Source: a virus
Virus record (IMG/VR): IMGVR_UViG_3300042464_001105
Span: 24,178 to 88,177 of that record
Direction: 5' to 3' (one strand)
Length of the DNA stretch: 64,000 nt
In this document: positions 6,055 to 15,439 of the stretch, piece after piece
Layout: the number at the start of each line of letters is the position of its first letter
How positions within the stretch are numbered: position 1 is the first letter of the stretch
Made by a program: the position numbers and the translations under genes
The notes under the pieces: generated by a model
The model's input: only the letters and a program-made list of their open reading frames with translations
Database searches by the model: none
Told to the model about the DNA's origin: nothing

Positions 6055-8322
6055 ATGCGATCTGATCCAAGGAAACTAAAGCCAAGCGAGCTATGCCGAC
6101 TGCTCAATTCAACACCGCTGGGTGAGGTGATCAGCGAGCGACAACTGTATCGGCATCGTCAGCGCGCCGGCGCACGCATTGGTGATAACAAGACCGTTGA
6201 TTTGCTTCGCTATTGTGCTTGGATGCATCGCGTACGACACACGCCTCGGGCGACAAGCGGTGTTGATCCATACGATGCGATGAAAGAGCGAGCGCGTGCA
6301 CGCAATGCAGCACTGGCACTCGCTGGTCGCGACATTGGTGAACTGCCGGAGGTCGACAACGTTGATCGCAAAGATCGCGCAGCGCGTGACTTCCGCTATT
6401 TCTGTGAAACGTATTTCCCATTGACGTTTCATCTTGCGTGGTCGCCGGACCACATCAAGGTCATGGATAAGATTGAGCAAGCCGTTGTCCATGGGGGATT
6501 GTTTGCGCTAGCGATGGCGCGGGGTAGTGGGAAAAGTTCGATCGCCGAGGTTGCCTGCATCTGGGCAGTTCTATATGGGCATCGCAACTTCGTTTGTTTG
6601 ATCGGCAGCGATGAAGGCCATGCGTGTGACATGCTCGACTCGATCAAAACAGAACTCGACAGCAACGAGTTGCTCTTGGCCGATTTCCCCGAAGTTATCT
6701 TTCCTATTCAAGCCCTCGATGGGATATCGAATCGAGCTAATGGGCAGCTTTATAAAGGCAAGCGAACGCAGATCGGATGGACCGCAAAGGAGGTAGTGCT
6801 ACCAACGATTGATGGCAGCAGTGCCAGCGGTGCGATTATCAAAGTGGCTGGCCTGACCGGTCGTATCCGAGGTATGAAGTTCAAACGCCCTGATGGCAGA
6901 ACGGTGCGTCCAAGTTTAGTCGTGCTCGATGACCCCCAGACCGACGAGAGTGCTCGTTCGCTATCGCAATGCGCGAATCGCGAAAGCATTCTCGCCGGCG
7001 CAGTCCTTGGCTTAGCAGGACCGGGCAAAAAGATCTCTGGCATCATGCCCTGTACCGTCATTCGCCCGAGCGACATGGCCGACAATATCCTCGATCGCAA
7101 TCGCCATCCCGAATGGAATGGCGAACGAACCAAGATGGTTTATGCGTTCCCTAAGAATGAAACGCTGTGGGAGCGCTATGCCGAGATCCGTGCCGAAGGA
7201 ATGCGTAACGGCGATGGTGGCGAATCGGCCACCGAGTTCTATCGTCAGAACCAAGCCGCGATGGATGAGGGTGCTGTTGTCGCTTGGCAAGAGCGATTCA
7301 ACTACGACGAACTCTCCGCGATCCAGCACGCAATGAATCTCAAGTTGCAGGACGAGGCCGCATTCTTTGCCGAGTATCAAAATCAGCCTCTGCCGGCGGA
7401 AACGATTGTCGATGGGATGCTCAAGCCCGAGGAGGTCGCAAGCAAGGTTAATCGTATGGATCGCGGGTTATTATCGATTGGAGCAAACCAACTCACCGCC
7501 TTCATCGACGTTCAGCAGAAGCTTTTATTTTATGCGGTCACCGCCTGGGAGGATAATTTCACGGGCTACATTGTCGACTATGGCTGTTACCCCGATCAAC
7601 AGCGTCCCTACTTCACGCTGCGCGAGGCTCGCCAGACGCTGAGCTCCGAAGCGACTGGAACCGGACTCGAGGGTTCGATCTATGCCGGCCTCGAATCGCT
7701 GACATCGAAATTGCTCGATCGTGAGTGGCAGCGCGACGATGGTGCAGCGATGCGCATCGGTCGCTGTTTGATCGACGCTAACTGGGGCCAATCGACGGAT
7801 GTCGTCTACCAGTTCTGCCGGCAGTCCAAGCACGCCGCTGTGATCATGCCCAGCCACGGTCGGTTCGTCGGCGCTTCAAGTTTGCCGTTCAGCGAGTATC
7901 GTCGCCGACCAGGTGATCGCGTAGGACTCAACTGGCGCATCCCAAACGTTAGCGGGAAGCGGGCGATTCGCCACGTGGTATACGACACCAATTGGTGGAA
8001 GTCGTTTGTCAACGCTCGCCTTCGAGTGAACATGGGAGATCGTGGTTGTCTATCGCTCTTCGGTAGCAACTCCGAAACGCATCGCATGCTCGCCGAGCAT
8101 CTAACTTCGGAGTACTTCATCAAGACCGAGGCTCGCGGCCGAAGCGTTGACGAATGGAAGCAGCGACCTGAGCAGCCAGACAACCACTGGTTCGACTGTT
8201 TGGTTGGCTCAGCGGTTGCGGCTTCGATGCAAGGAGCAATTTTATTTGGAACCGAAGCAACACTCGATATTTCCCGAAAACGCATGAGTTTTAAAGAGCT
8301 TCAGCAGACCCGACGCAAATAA
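6055..8322 (+). CDS. Terminase large subunit
   Basis: A 755-residue packaging ATPase and nuclease that loads phage DNA into the prohead. The start is ATG 6055; the frame is open from 6016. Residues 10-60 (LKPSELCRLLNSTPLGEVIS, then ERQLYRHRQ) resemble an HTH DNA-binding segment, perhaps replacing a separate small terminase. The ATPase shows ALAMARGSGKSS (Walker A) and SLVVLDDPQ (Walker B). The C-terminal nuclease part contains FIDVQQKLLFYAV, an RNase H-like acidic start, and a later LIDANWGQSTD. The protein is longer than most terminases. It heads the head-assembly genes. Confidence 0.9.
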   Translation: MRSDPRKLKPSELCRLLNSTPLGEVISERQLYRHRQRAGARIGDNKTVDLLRYCAWMHRVRHTPRATSGVDPYDAMKERARARNAALALAGRDIGELPEVDNVDRKDRAARDFRYFCETYFPLTFHLAWSPDHIKVMDKIEQAVVHGGLFALAMARGSGKSSIAEVACIWAVLYGHRNFVCLIGSDEGHACDMLDSIKTELDSNELLLADFPEVIFPIQALDGISNRANGQLYKGKRTQIGWTAKEVVLPTIDGSSASGAIIKVAGLTGRIRGMKFKRPDGRTVRPSLVVLDDPQTDESARSLSQCANRESILAGAVLGLAGPGKKISGIMPCTVIRPSDMADNILDRNRHPEWNGERTKMVYAFPKNETLWERYAEIRAEGMRNGDGGESATEFYRQNQAAMDEGAVVAWQERFNYDELSAIQHAMNLKLQDEAAFFAEYQNQPLPAETIVDGMLKPEEVASKVNRMDRGLLSIGANQLTAFIDVQQKLLFYAVTAWEDNFTGYIVDYGCYPDQQRPYFTLREARQTLSSEATGTGLEGSIYAGLESLTSKLLDREWQRDDGAAMRIGRCLIDANWGQSTDVVYQFCRQSKHAAVIMPSHGRFVGASSLPFSEYRRRPGDRVGLNWRIPNVSGKRAIRHVVYDTNWWKSFVNARLRVNMGDRGCLSLFGSNSETHRMLAEHLTSEYFIKTEARGRSVDEWKQRPEQPDNHWFDCLVGSAVAASMQGAILFGTEATLDISRKRMSFKELQQTRRK

Positions 8323-8407
8323 TTTTTGGGACGTCGTTCGGACAAATTGCATAGTTAGTACTGGAAGAGGCAATCGAGTTTCTTTTTCACTCGAAGAGGG
8401 TTTCCAG

Positions 8408-8605
8408 ATGTTAGATAACTTGCAAGACGCGATTCGCGACAATGCCAAGGCACCCGCCAAGGCGTCAGGTGATGCTGGCAGTGTTGAGCAACATAACCTC
8501 AAGGATCAAATTGAAGCGGACAAATACCTCGCCTCCAAGCGAGCGACCCAAACTAAGAATCGTGGATTGCGATTTAACAAGATCGTGCCACCTGGCGCGG
8601 ACTAA
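8408..8605 (+). CDS. Small protein between terminase and portal
   Basis: A 65-residue protein ending KDQIEADKYLASKRATQTKN and RGLRFNKIVPPGAD. Short proteins with this ending commonly sit between the large terminase and portal genes. The position equals that of lambda gpW (head-tail joining), but sequence similarity to gpW is not evident, so the role is not assigned. A purine-rich GAAGAGGG precedes ATG 8408. Confidence 0.65.
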   Translation: MLDNLQDAIRDNAKAPAKASGDAGSVEQHNLKDQIEADKYLASKRATQTKNRGLRFNKIVPPGAD

Positions 8606-8624
8606 CTAAGCATCTTCGGAAATA

Positions 8625-8746
8625 GGCTGTCGGAACAGCGACACTCAAGGAAAGACACGGATGTTCCCATACTTGTCAGGGATCTTTAGCAAAAGACCTC
8701 GTCGGACAGTCCGTCCGTCGCGGGGTGGAAGCTTGTTCCGACAGCC
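8625..8746 (+). repeat. 13-bp inverted repeat flanking the portal start
   Basis: GGCTGTCGGAACA (8625-8637) is exactly inverted as TGTTCCGACAGCC (8734-8746). The 96-base loop contains the AAGGAAAG ribosome site and ATG 8661 of the portal gene. In mRNA this could form a long-range stem around the translation start. Confidence 0.5.
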
Positions 8747-10154
8747 TTTCTCATTCAAACCGCGTGTTGATGCTCGTTATGACGCAGCGGTTACCAACGA
8801 TGACAATCGAAGACATTGGTCGGCCGCTGATGGTTTGTCTGCAAAAACTGCGAACGGGGCCAGCATCCGCCGGACCTTACGCAACCGAGCACGTTATGAA
8901 ATTGCCAACAACAGCTACGCACGTGGCATTTCGCTGACGTTGGCCAATGACATTGTGGGTACCGGTCCTCGTCTACAAATGCTTACCGATGATCCCATTG
9001 CCAATCGCACCATCGAAATGGAGTTCAGTCGCTGGTCCAATGCGGTCGGTCTCGCTGAGAAACTAAGAACGATGAAGTTGGCCTGCTGTGGCGATGGGGA
9101 AGCCTTCGGCATTATGACCAGCAACCCAAGCGTCCAAACACCGGTTCAATTGGACTTGATGCTTGTCGAAGCAGACCAAGTGACCACTCCATTCGGTGTG
9201 AATGGTTTGTCCAACTACATCGATGGTATTCAATTCGACTCCTTCGGGAATCCTGTCTATTACCACGTACTCAAGTCGCATCCAGGTGACACCGGATCTG
9301 CGTGGGGTGAATTCGATATCGTTGCAACCAGTGCGATGTTGCATTTGTTTCGTGTGGATCGGCCTGGCCAAGTACGTGGCATCCCAGAGATCACACCGGC
9401 GCTTCCGTTGTTCGCACAACTTCGGCGATTCACGCTCGCGGTGATTTCTGCCGCCGAAACCGCAGCTGACTTTGCTGGGATTTTGTACACCGACTCCCCC
9501 GCAAATGGTGAAGCCGATGCAGCCGAACCATTTGAACCGATCGAACTAGAGAAGCGAACTCTGGTAACGATGCCTGGCGGATGGAAGATGAGCCAAATTC
9601 ACGCCGAGCAGCCAACGACCTCGTATGCGGAATTCAAACATGAAATCCTCAATGAGATCGCGCGCTGCCTCAACATGCCGTTCAATGTCGCAGCTGGGAA
9701 TTCTTCGGGCTACAATTATGCGAGTGGGCGACTCGATCACCAAACCTACTTCAAATCCATCCGTGTCGATCAGTCGAATATGGCACGTGTGGTGCTCGAT
9801 CGCATTCTATCAGCGTGGCTCAGCGAAGCCATTCTCATTGAAGGCTTACTGCCTCAATCTGTTCGAACAACAGACTTCGACGCCTCGCATCAATGGTTCT
9901 TCGATGGACATGAGCATGTCGATCCATTGAAAGAGGCAAACGCCCAAGCAACACGTCTTTCCAATCATACCACGACTCTGGCATACGAGTATGCGCGACA
10001 AGGTCGTGATTGGGAAGATGCCCTCTTTCAACGAGCCAAGGAATTGGCATTGATGTCTGAGCTTGGCCTTGCATTACCTGGCGCACCGGTGCCTGTACTT
10101 ACCCCCGATGTCAACGAGGAGTCTCTCAGTGACCCAGCTGCTAACGATGAATAG
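8661..10154 (+). CDS. Phage portal protein, lambda family
   Basis: A 497-residue portal subunit that forms the dodecameric DNA channel at the capsid vertex. Typical lambda gpB-like segments are visible: NNSYARGISLTLANDIVGTG, the GDGEAFGIM segment, HLFRVDRPGQVRGIPEITPA, then LNMPFNVAAGNSSGYNYASG and RLDHQTYFKSI. The length is as expected. It starts 56 nt after the small protein and overlaps the protease-capsid gene by 8 nt. Confidence 0.93.
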   Translation: MFPYLSGIFSKRPRRTVRPSRGGSLFRQPFSFKPRVDARYDAAVTNDDNRRHWSAADGLSAKTANGASIRRTLRNRARYEIANNSYARGISLTLANDIVGTGPRLQMLTDDPIANRTIEMEFSRWSNAVGLAEKLRTMKLACCGDGEAFGIMTSNPSVQTPVQLDLMLVEADQVTTPFGVNGLSNYIDGIQFDSFGNPVYYHVLKSHPGDTGSAWGEFDIVATSAMLHLFRVDRPGQVRGIPEITPALPLFAQLRRFTLAVISAAETAADFAGILYTDSPANGEADAAEPFEPIELEKRTLVTMPGGWKMSQIHAEQPTTSYAEFKHEILNEIARCLNMPFNVAAGNSSGYNYASGRLDHQTYFKSIRVDQSNMARVVLDRILSAWLSEAILIEGLLPQSVRTTDFDASHQWFFDGHEHVDPLKEANAQATRLSNHTTTLAYEYARQGRDWEDALFQRAKELALMSELGLALPGAPVPVLTPDVNEESLSDPAANDE

Positions 10155-12252
10155 TCCACTACCAACCGAGCTCAATATCCTAGCGCAGTCGGAGGACAAG
10201 CTTCTCAATCTGCAAGCCTGCTCGGTTGAATTCGAAGCTGCACCTGCGGACGGCAATGAAACCACCCTTCGTCGCTTTAGCATGACCGCGTACACGGGTG
10301 GCCCGATGCTGTTGAACGGCTGGAGATATCCGGTGGTTGTCGATTTGCAGGGGATGCAGATGGGCAAACAGCGACGGCCGATTTTACTGGACCACATGCG
10401 AGACGTCGATTTCGTAGTGGGACAGACGGATTCTATCGCGGTGATGAACAACTCGCTCATTGTGGCCGGTCAAGTCATGGGCGATTCTCCCAAGGCACGG
10501 CAAGTCATTTCTCTCAACGACAAGGGGTTTGCTTGGCAAGCCTCCATCGGCGCTCGTGCAGACCAAGTGGAATTTGTGGCCGAGGGCAAGTCCACAATGG
10601 TCAATGGCCAGGAAGTCAGTGGTCCCATCAATGTGGCACGACGATCCATGCTAGGCGAGGTTAGCTTTGTTGTGCTGGGTGCAGATGATAATACGAGCGC
10701 ACAAATCGCAGCCTCTCAAGATGCGACCAATATCTCGTCCACCAACGATTCACCCTTGGAAACGCCAACCGCTATCGACGCTTGGCTGGGAGTCCATGGA
10801 TTTGATACTGAAACCTTAACCGCAGCCCAAACCGATGCGCTGAAGCAAATGTTCGCGGTCGCTCACAGCAAGATTGAATCCAACCCACCTGGAGATAGCC
10901 AACCTACGAGCGAGCCTGCGCATTCCGCTACCGATGCCGTGACTGCGCTACGTGCCTCAATGGCTTCAGAACTCAAACGCATCGCCACCATCCGAACGAT
11001 TTGCAAGGAGCGGGACACAGCGATCGAAGCTCGTGCGATCGCCGAGGGATGGGATACCACTCGAACGGAGTTAGAAATCTTGCGAACACAACGCCCACAG
11101 GCACCAGCCATCCAATCCATCGACCGTTCAATCAGCGGTGAAATCCTTGAGGCTGCTTGCATGATTGCTTCACGTCACGGCGACGTTGAAACTCTGTACG
11201 AACCTAAGACGCTCGATGCAGCAAACCGTCGCTTCCGGGGCGGGATCACACTTCAAGAACTTATCCTCGAAGCCGCGTGGGCCAACGGATACACCGGTCG
11301 CAACTTCCGTGACTCGCGGGAAGTACTCCGGTTTGCATTCGCGCCGTCGATTCAAGCGGGACTCTCCACGATTGAAGTCTCTGGGATCCTATCCAATGTT
11401 GCTAACAAGTTTCTACTCGAGGGGTTCTTTTCGGTCGAACGCGTGTGGCGCAACATCTGCGCCGTACGAACTGTCAACGATTTTAAGACCATCAGTAGCT
11501 ATCGACTGATTGGCAAGGATCAGTACGAACTGGTCGCGCCCGGTGGTGAGATCTCTAGCGGAACGCTTGGTGAAGAAAAGTATACCAACAAGGCCGACAC
11601 GTACGGCCTCATGCTAGCCATCGATCGCAGGGATTTTATCAATGATGATCTTGGTGCTATTACGACCGTGCCTCGGAAACTTGGTCGCGGATCGGGGCTC
11701 AAGATCAATGACATCTTCTGGACAACGTTCCTCAACAATGCTGCATTCTTCGCAGCCGGTAACAGAAACTATATCCTCGGAGCCAATACGAATCTGGGCA
11801 TCGATGGATTAACGCTTGGCGAAACGACATTCATGGACCAAGTAGATGCCGACGGCAAGCCAGTTGGAATCATGCCTCAGATCCTGCTTGTACCAACGGC
11901 CATTTCGACCACAGCTGCGCAGCTCTACAAGTCCTTGGAAATGCGCGACAACACGGCCAATTCCAAGACAACCACGAGCAACCCTCACCAAGGCAAGTAT
12001 CGGGTTGAAGTAAGCCGCTACTTGGGCAATGCAACATATGCGGGCGCATCGGGCAGAGCTTGGTACCTGCTCGCGGATCCGAACGACCTGCCTGTGATCG
12101 AAGTCGCTTTCCTCAACGGCCAAGAGTCTCCCACGATTGAAACTGCCGAAGCGGATTTCAACATTCTGGGTGTCAAGATGCGCGGCTATCACGACTTTGG
12201 TGTGGCGCTCCAGGATCCGCGCGGCGGATTGAAGTCCAAGGGCGAAGCGTAG
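10147..12252 (+). CDS. Prohead protease fused to Mu gpT-like major capsid protein
   Basis: A 701-residue fusion from ATG 10147 (the frame runs from 10063, inside the portal gene). Residues 45-190 form a HK97-type prohead protease: His83 in LLDHMRDVDFVVG and Ser133 in WQASIG are the likely catalytic residues. A low-complexity, scaffold-like linker with a coiled-coil follows to about residue 330. From about residue 350 to the end (AANRRFRGGITLQELILEAA, NVANKFLLEGFFSVERVW) it matches the Mu gpT major head subunit family. Self-cleavage would release scaffold and mature capsid protein. Protease-scaffold-capsid fusions are known in some phages but are uncommon. Confidence 0.88.
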   Translation: MNSPLPTELNILAQSEDKLLNLQACSVEFEAAPADGNETTLRRFSMTAYTGGPMLLNGWRYPVVVDLQGMQMGKQRRPILLDHMRDVDFVVGQTDSIAVMNNSLIVAGQVMGDSPKARQVISLNDKGFAWQASIGARADQVEFVAEGKSTMVNGQEVSGPINVARRSMLGEVSFVVLGADDNTSAQIAASQDATNISSTNDSPLETPTAIDAWLGVHGFDTETLTAAQTDALKQMFAVAHSKIESNPPGDSQPTSEPAHSATDAVTALRASMASELKRIATIRTICKERDTAIEARAIAEGWDTTRTELEILRTQRPQAPAIQSIDRSISGEILEAACMIASRHGDVETLYEPKTLDAANRRFRGGITLQELILEAAWANGYTGRNFRDSREVLRFAFAPSIQAGLSTIEVSGILSNVANKFLLEGFFSVERVWRNICAVRTVNDFKTISSYRLIGKDQYELVAPGGEISSGTLGEEKYTNKADTYGLMLAIDRRDFINDDLGAITTVPRKLGRGSGLKINDIFWTTFLNNAAFFAAGNRNYILGANTNLGIDGLTLGETTFMDQVDADGKPVGIMPQILLVPTAISTTAAQLYKSLEMRDNTANSKTTTSNPHQGKYRVEVSRYLGNATYAGASGRAWYLLADPNDLPVIEVAFLNGQESPTIETAEADFNILGVKMRGYHDFGVALQDPRGGLKSKGEA

Positions 12253-12313
12253 TCGCGATTTAGCCGCGCTCAATTCAAGAAACATCATTACTCGAAAAGA
12301 GGACTCATAACCG

Positions 12314-12661
12314 ATGGCATACGAATATCTCAGGCATGGCGACGCGATCGATTACGCAAACGGAGGTACAGCCATTGCTGCGGGCGAAGTAGTGGTTGCC
12401 AACAGCAAACCGCTGGGCATCGCTATTCGGCCTATTGCAGCCAACGAAACCGCTGGGATTTGTCGAAAGCAAGGCGCCATCTTTCACTGTGACAAAGCGA
12501 GTGCAACAACCTTTGCGGTCGGGGACGATGTTAATTTTGTGACGGCAACGAAGCTTGCCACCAATGCTGTCGTCGGTGCTGGCATTATTGCACTTGGCCG
12601 ATGTGTCGAGGCTGCTGGTAACGGGCCTACCAAGGTCAAGGTTGCTATCAACTTTAACTAG
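12314..12661 (+). CDS. Capsid cement/decoration protein, DUF2190-like
   Basis: A 115-residue protein with small beta-barrel features: AIDYANGGTAIAAGEVVVAN near the start and an AVGDDVNFV segment. This is the usual pattern of DUF2190 head-decoration proteins that stabilise expanded capsids. It lies directly after the capsid gene, with AGAGGACTC upstream of ATG 12314. Confidence 0.8.
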   Translation: MAYEYLRHGDAIDYANGGTAIAAGEVVVANSKPLGIAIRPIAANETAGICRKQGAIFHCDKASATTFAVGDDVNFVTATKLATNAVVGAGIIALGRCVEAAGNGPTKVKVAINFN

Positions 12662-12690
12662 TCAATCCGTCAATGGAGTAGGGAATAGAC

Positions 12691-13311
12691 ATGGTTCGAG
12701 TGGCGAACGAGAAAGAATGGTTGGTGATAGTGCTCTTGTGGATGAGCATGTTTTTCACCGGCTGTGAAGAGCAGCAATGGAGAGAGCTGGCACGTCCCTC
12801 TGTGGAAGTTCCTGCTGCGAACGTGCCACTGGCTCTGCGCCAAAAGAACTGGCCCGACGCGCGCGGATCCGGGTCGTGTGTTATCGCCTCGACCTGTTCA
12901 GCACTTCAGTGGCACAACAAGCCGGAACTGGCTGAACGCTTTCGTAAGTCCTATTCAGGCGGGCAAACGGAGACCAGCATTAAACAAAAATGGGCTGCCA
13001 ACGGAATCAAGTTCATTGCTCCTGAAAGAGATGATGAATATGGCGATCCCGACTTTTTGGAGTGGGCCAGTCGGACGCGCCGAGCAGCAATCATTTGGTA
13101 CTTTCCCAATCATTGCGTGACGTTTTGTGGGTTCTCCCTTTGGCAAGGTCGCGAGGTCGCCTGGTTGCTCGACAACAATCGCAAGGAGCGATTCATTCCC
13201 ATTCCAAAACAACAGTTTCTGACGGAGTGGCGCGGCTATGGAGGCTTCTGTGCAATCCCACTCTTAACGCCAGCCCCGAATCTACCCTTCCAAGCTTACG
13301 AGGTGAACTAA
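12691..13311 (+). CDS. Lipoprotein with papain/C39-like cysteine peptidase fold
   Basis: A 206-residue protein. A hydrophobic N-terminus ends in a lipobox-like FFTGC, so Cys25 may be lipidated and the protein exported to the envelope. The mature part has a putative catalytic triad: Cys63 in GSGSCVIAST, His141 in PNHCVTFCGF and Asp161/Asn162 in WLLDNNRKE, in the order seen in papain-like and C39 peptidases. It starts 29 nt after the cement gene and begins a run of exported or membrane proteins (12691-15040) inside the head-tail genes. It could be a virion peptidase acting on cell wall or a protein that changes the host surface. Fold assignment is moderate, the substrate unknown. Confidence 0.65.
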   Translation: MVRVANEKEWLVIVLLWMSMFFTGCEEQQWRELARPSVEVPAANVPLALRQKNWPDARGSGSCVIASTCSALQWHNKPELAERFRKSYSGGQTETSIKQKWAANGIKFIAPERDDEYGDPDFLEWASRTRRAAIIWYFPNHCVTFCGFSLWQGREVAWLLDNNRKERFIPIPKQQFLTEWRGYGGFCAIPLLTPAPNLPFQAYEVN

Positions 13312-14036
13312 TGTCCAGAGCAATTGTTGTATCGGTCTCCGTTGGAACGGGCCTGTTCATTGGGTGCTTGGTCTTGATGCTCTGCGTAGCGATTGGTGCC
13401 ACGCTTTGCATCGATAGCACAGAGCCTACGATGGCACCGGCCATCTTCAAGCCAAATTCGGGAGCGATCGGAGACACTGAAAGAGCTATCAACGATTTGA
13501 AATATGGTCCCGTCAATCTGGATGCAGCAAAAGAAATCAAAAATGGCTTGTTTGCAAGGATTCGCGACACTCGGCAATCGAGGATCTGTAACCCAGTCCC
13601 ACAGCAAGCATGCGTTCCTGTTCAAGACACAAGGGTGATAGAGCCTCAGCCGTATGTGATCCAAGCAACTGGTATCGAATCGCCATCAGACCCTTTGAAG
13701 GAATATCCCGCGATCAATCCGCTCGAGCCCCAGAGCGGAGATTGTCCAACCTGTCCCCCCTCTGTGGAAATTGAAAAGCTCTTTCGGAAGAAAGTCTCTC
13801 CCCGATCGGAGAACAAGACAGGGGCATTCATTTGTTCGCGTTGCAGGAAGTCGCATGTGGGTGAGGAGTGGCATACGGATTGGGCTGCGGACGGTACGCC
13901 CATCACCTTCCTCTGCGAAGGCTGCTATTCACGCATGAGCTCACAGCAGCGGATTGAAGCGTACAAGGCCTACGCTTCACGTCAAACGACGAAGAATGGT
14001 CGTGCTGCACTCTTACACCAGGAAATCGGCGAATAA
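13311..14036 (+). CDS. Membrane-anchored protein with zinc-ribbon-like C-terminus
   Basis: A 241-residue protein from ATG 13311, overlapping the previous stop by 1 nt (TAATG). An N-terminal membrane segment covers about residues 5-32. A long Pro-rich middle contains CPTCPPS, and the C-terminal part contains ICSRCRKSHVGEEW and FLCEGCYSRM, a four-Cys site likely to bind zinc. I do not recognise the family. Translational coupling to the lipoprotein and to the next gene suggests they act together in the envelope. Confidence 0.65.
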   Translation: MSRAIVVSVSVGTGLFIGCLVLMLCVAIGATLCIDSTEPTMAPAIFKPNSGAIGDTERAINDLKYGPVNLDAAKEIKNGLFARIRDTRQSRICNPVPQQACVPVQDTRVIEPQPYVIQATGIESPSDPLKEYPAINPLEPQSGDCPTCPPSVEIEKLFRKKVSPRSENKTGAFICSRCRKSHVGEEWHTDWAADGTPITFLCEGCYSRMSSQQRIEAYKAYASRQTTKNGRAALLHQEIGE

Positions 14037-14710
14037 TGAAAACTCCATTATCGATACTCATCGCACTCTGTGGATGTGCTTCGCTCGCTGCGGCTGCCGA
14101 TCTTCCGGCCAATGACGCTGGCAAAAATCAGCTCATTGTTGTTGGCCAACCAGGTGAAGCGCCCGCGAAATGGTTCAATGAAGTCACGGAGCTGGTTCAA
14201 GTAAAGAATGCGGTATCTTTCACGCTGTTCACTCCGACTTCCAAGCTCTTTCGAGAACGATATCAGTCTACGCTTGGTACTGACTTTCCAATCGTTGCGT
14301 ATCTTCGGTCGGATGGTGGGGTCGTGTATTTTGCGGACCGCAACACATTACCATCCAATGGCGCCAATTTGTTTCAAGAAATGAAGGCGGCAGCATTTCT
14401 CGCCAAGAATGCTCGGCCATCGACGCGACTCCCTGTGGAAATGGAAGTGCCAAGTGTACTCCAAGCCGATTGCCTGGATGGAAATTGCTATCCCGACCAA
14501 ACTGCAGAGCAAGAACCACGCTTCCCTCGGCTGAATCCGTTCAAGCAACCGGCGAACAATCCACTCGACAACATAGTAACTGGCTGGTTTAGCGACTCGA
14601 TTTCGTCCGGTATTTGGCTGGTGTTCTCGGTCATCGCACTTGGCTTCGTGCTGTTCTTCTTTGTGTTGTTGGTCGGTGCAATGCTTCTCGTCCGCAATCT
14701 TTGGAGGTAG
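14036..14710 (+). CDS. Exported protein with C-terminal membrane anchor
   Basis: A 224-residue protein with a signal peptide (MKTPLSILIALCGCASLAAA), a soluble middle domain of about 110 residues and a strongly hydrophobic helix near the C-terminus (IWLVFSVIALGFVLFFFVLL). The middle domain (QLIVVGQPGEAPAKWFNEVT) has a faint thioredoxin-like look, which is not enough for a call. It overlaps the previous stop by 1 nt (TAATG). Confidence 0.65.
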   Translation: MKTPLSILIALCGCASLAAAADLPANDAGKNQLIVVGQPGEAPAKWFNEVTELVQVKNAVSFTLFTPTSKLFRERYQSTLGTDFPIVAYLRSDGGVVYFADRNTLPSNGANLFQEMKAAAFLAKNARPSTRLPVEMEVPSVLQADCLDGNCYPDQTAEQEPRFPRLNPFKQPANNPLDNIVTGWFSDSISSGIWLVFSVIALGFVLFFFVLLVGAMLLVRNLWR

Positions 14711-14779
14711 AGATATTCAGCCTCTTGATTGGTCTATTGGTCTCCTCACCCTCCTACTCAAACTACTTAGGTAAATCAC

Positions 14780-15040
14780 ATGGGAACAAGCTTTATTAGC
14801 ACTCTATTCGTGGGAATCACCGTATTGGTCGTATTGATGATTCTCCTGTTGGTTCTGTTGTTTGTCGGAGTCGGCGCGTACCGATTGATCTCTGCCAAAA
14901 GAGAGCGTTCGACAATCGACTTATCCGATGGGCTAGACGAATCGGAGATTCAAATCATCCGCAACGCACTACTGAAGAAGCAGACGGCGGACAAGGAAGC
15001 GGCAGTTAAAGCCAAGGTTGCCGAAGTCGTCAAGTCGTAG
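14780..15040 (+). CDS. Small single-pass membrane protein
   Basis: An 86-residue protein with one long hydrophobic segment (about residues 8-34) followed by a charged, helical cytoplasmic tail (QIIRNALLKKQTADKEAAVK). It is the last gene of the four-gene envelope cassette. A small holin-like role cannot be excluded, but there is no endolysin next to it. Confidence 0.6.
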   Translation: MGTSFISTLFVGITVLVVLMILLLVLLFVGVGAYRLISAKRERSTIDLSDGLDESEIQIIRNALLKKQTADKEAAVKAKVAEVVKS

Positions 15041-15052
15041 AGGGTGTTGCAA

Positions 15053-15439
15053 ATGACAAATATGCTCGAGCAAGGCAGCCAATGGCTGAGCGATCAGATC
15101 GACCAGTACGCTGCGTCAAGCGTTCTGTATCGACGTGGCTCGCTGACGGTCCCAGTTCAAGCGGGCAAGGGACGAACGACGTTCGAGCTAACCGATACGA
15201 GCGGAATTCTCATTTCTATCGAGTCGAGGGACTTTTTGATTTCGGCTGCCAACCTTTTGCTTGACGATACCCCAGCCCTGCCGGAAGTCGGAGATCGCAT
15301 TATTGAAACAATCGGCGGAGAACTGCACGCATTCGAGGTCAGTAATTTCGGCGTCGAGCAACCGTATCGATTCTGCGATCCGTACCGACACAAGCTGCGA
15401 ATTCACACACGCTATATCGGAGTGATTGTCAGCTTATGA
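15053..15439 (+). CDS. Head-tail joining-like protein
   Basis: A 128-residue protein; ATG 15053 is chosen, 8 nt after GAGGG, over the GTG at 15044. The pattern (MLEQGSQWLSDQIDQYAASS, then a beta-rich body with GDRIIE) resembles small phage connector proteins located after the capsid genes. The 3' end overlaps the fibre gene by 4 nt. The role is inferred from position. Confidence 0.55.
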   Translation: MTNMLEQGSQWLSDQIDQYAASSVLYRRGSLTVPVQAGKGRTTFELTDTSGILISIESRDFLISAANLLLDDTPALPEVGDRIIETIGGELHAFEVSNFGVEQPYRFCDPYRHKLRIHTRYIGVIVSL

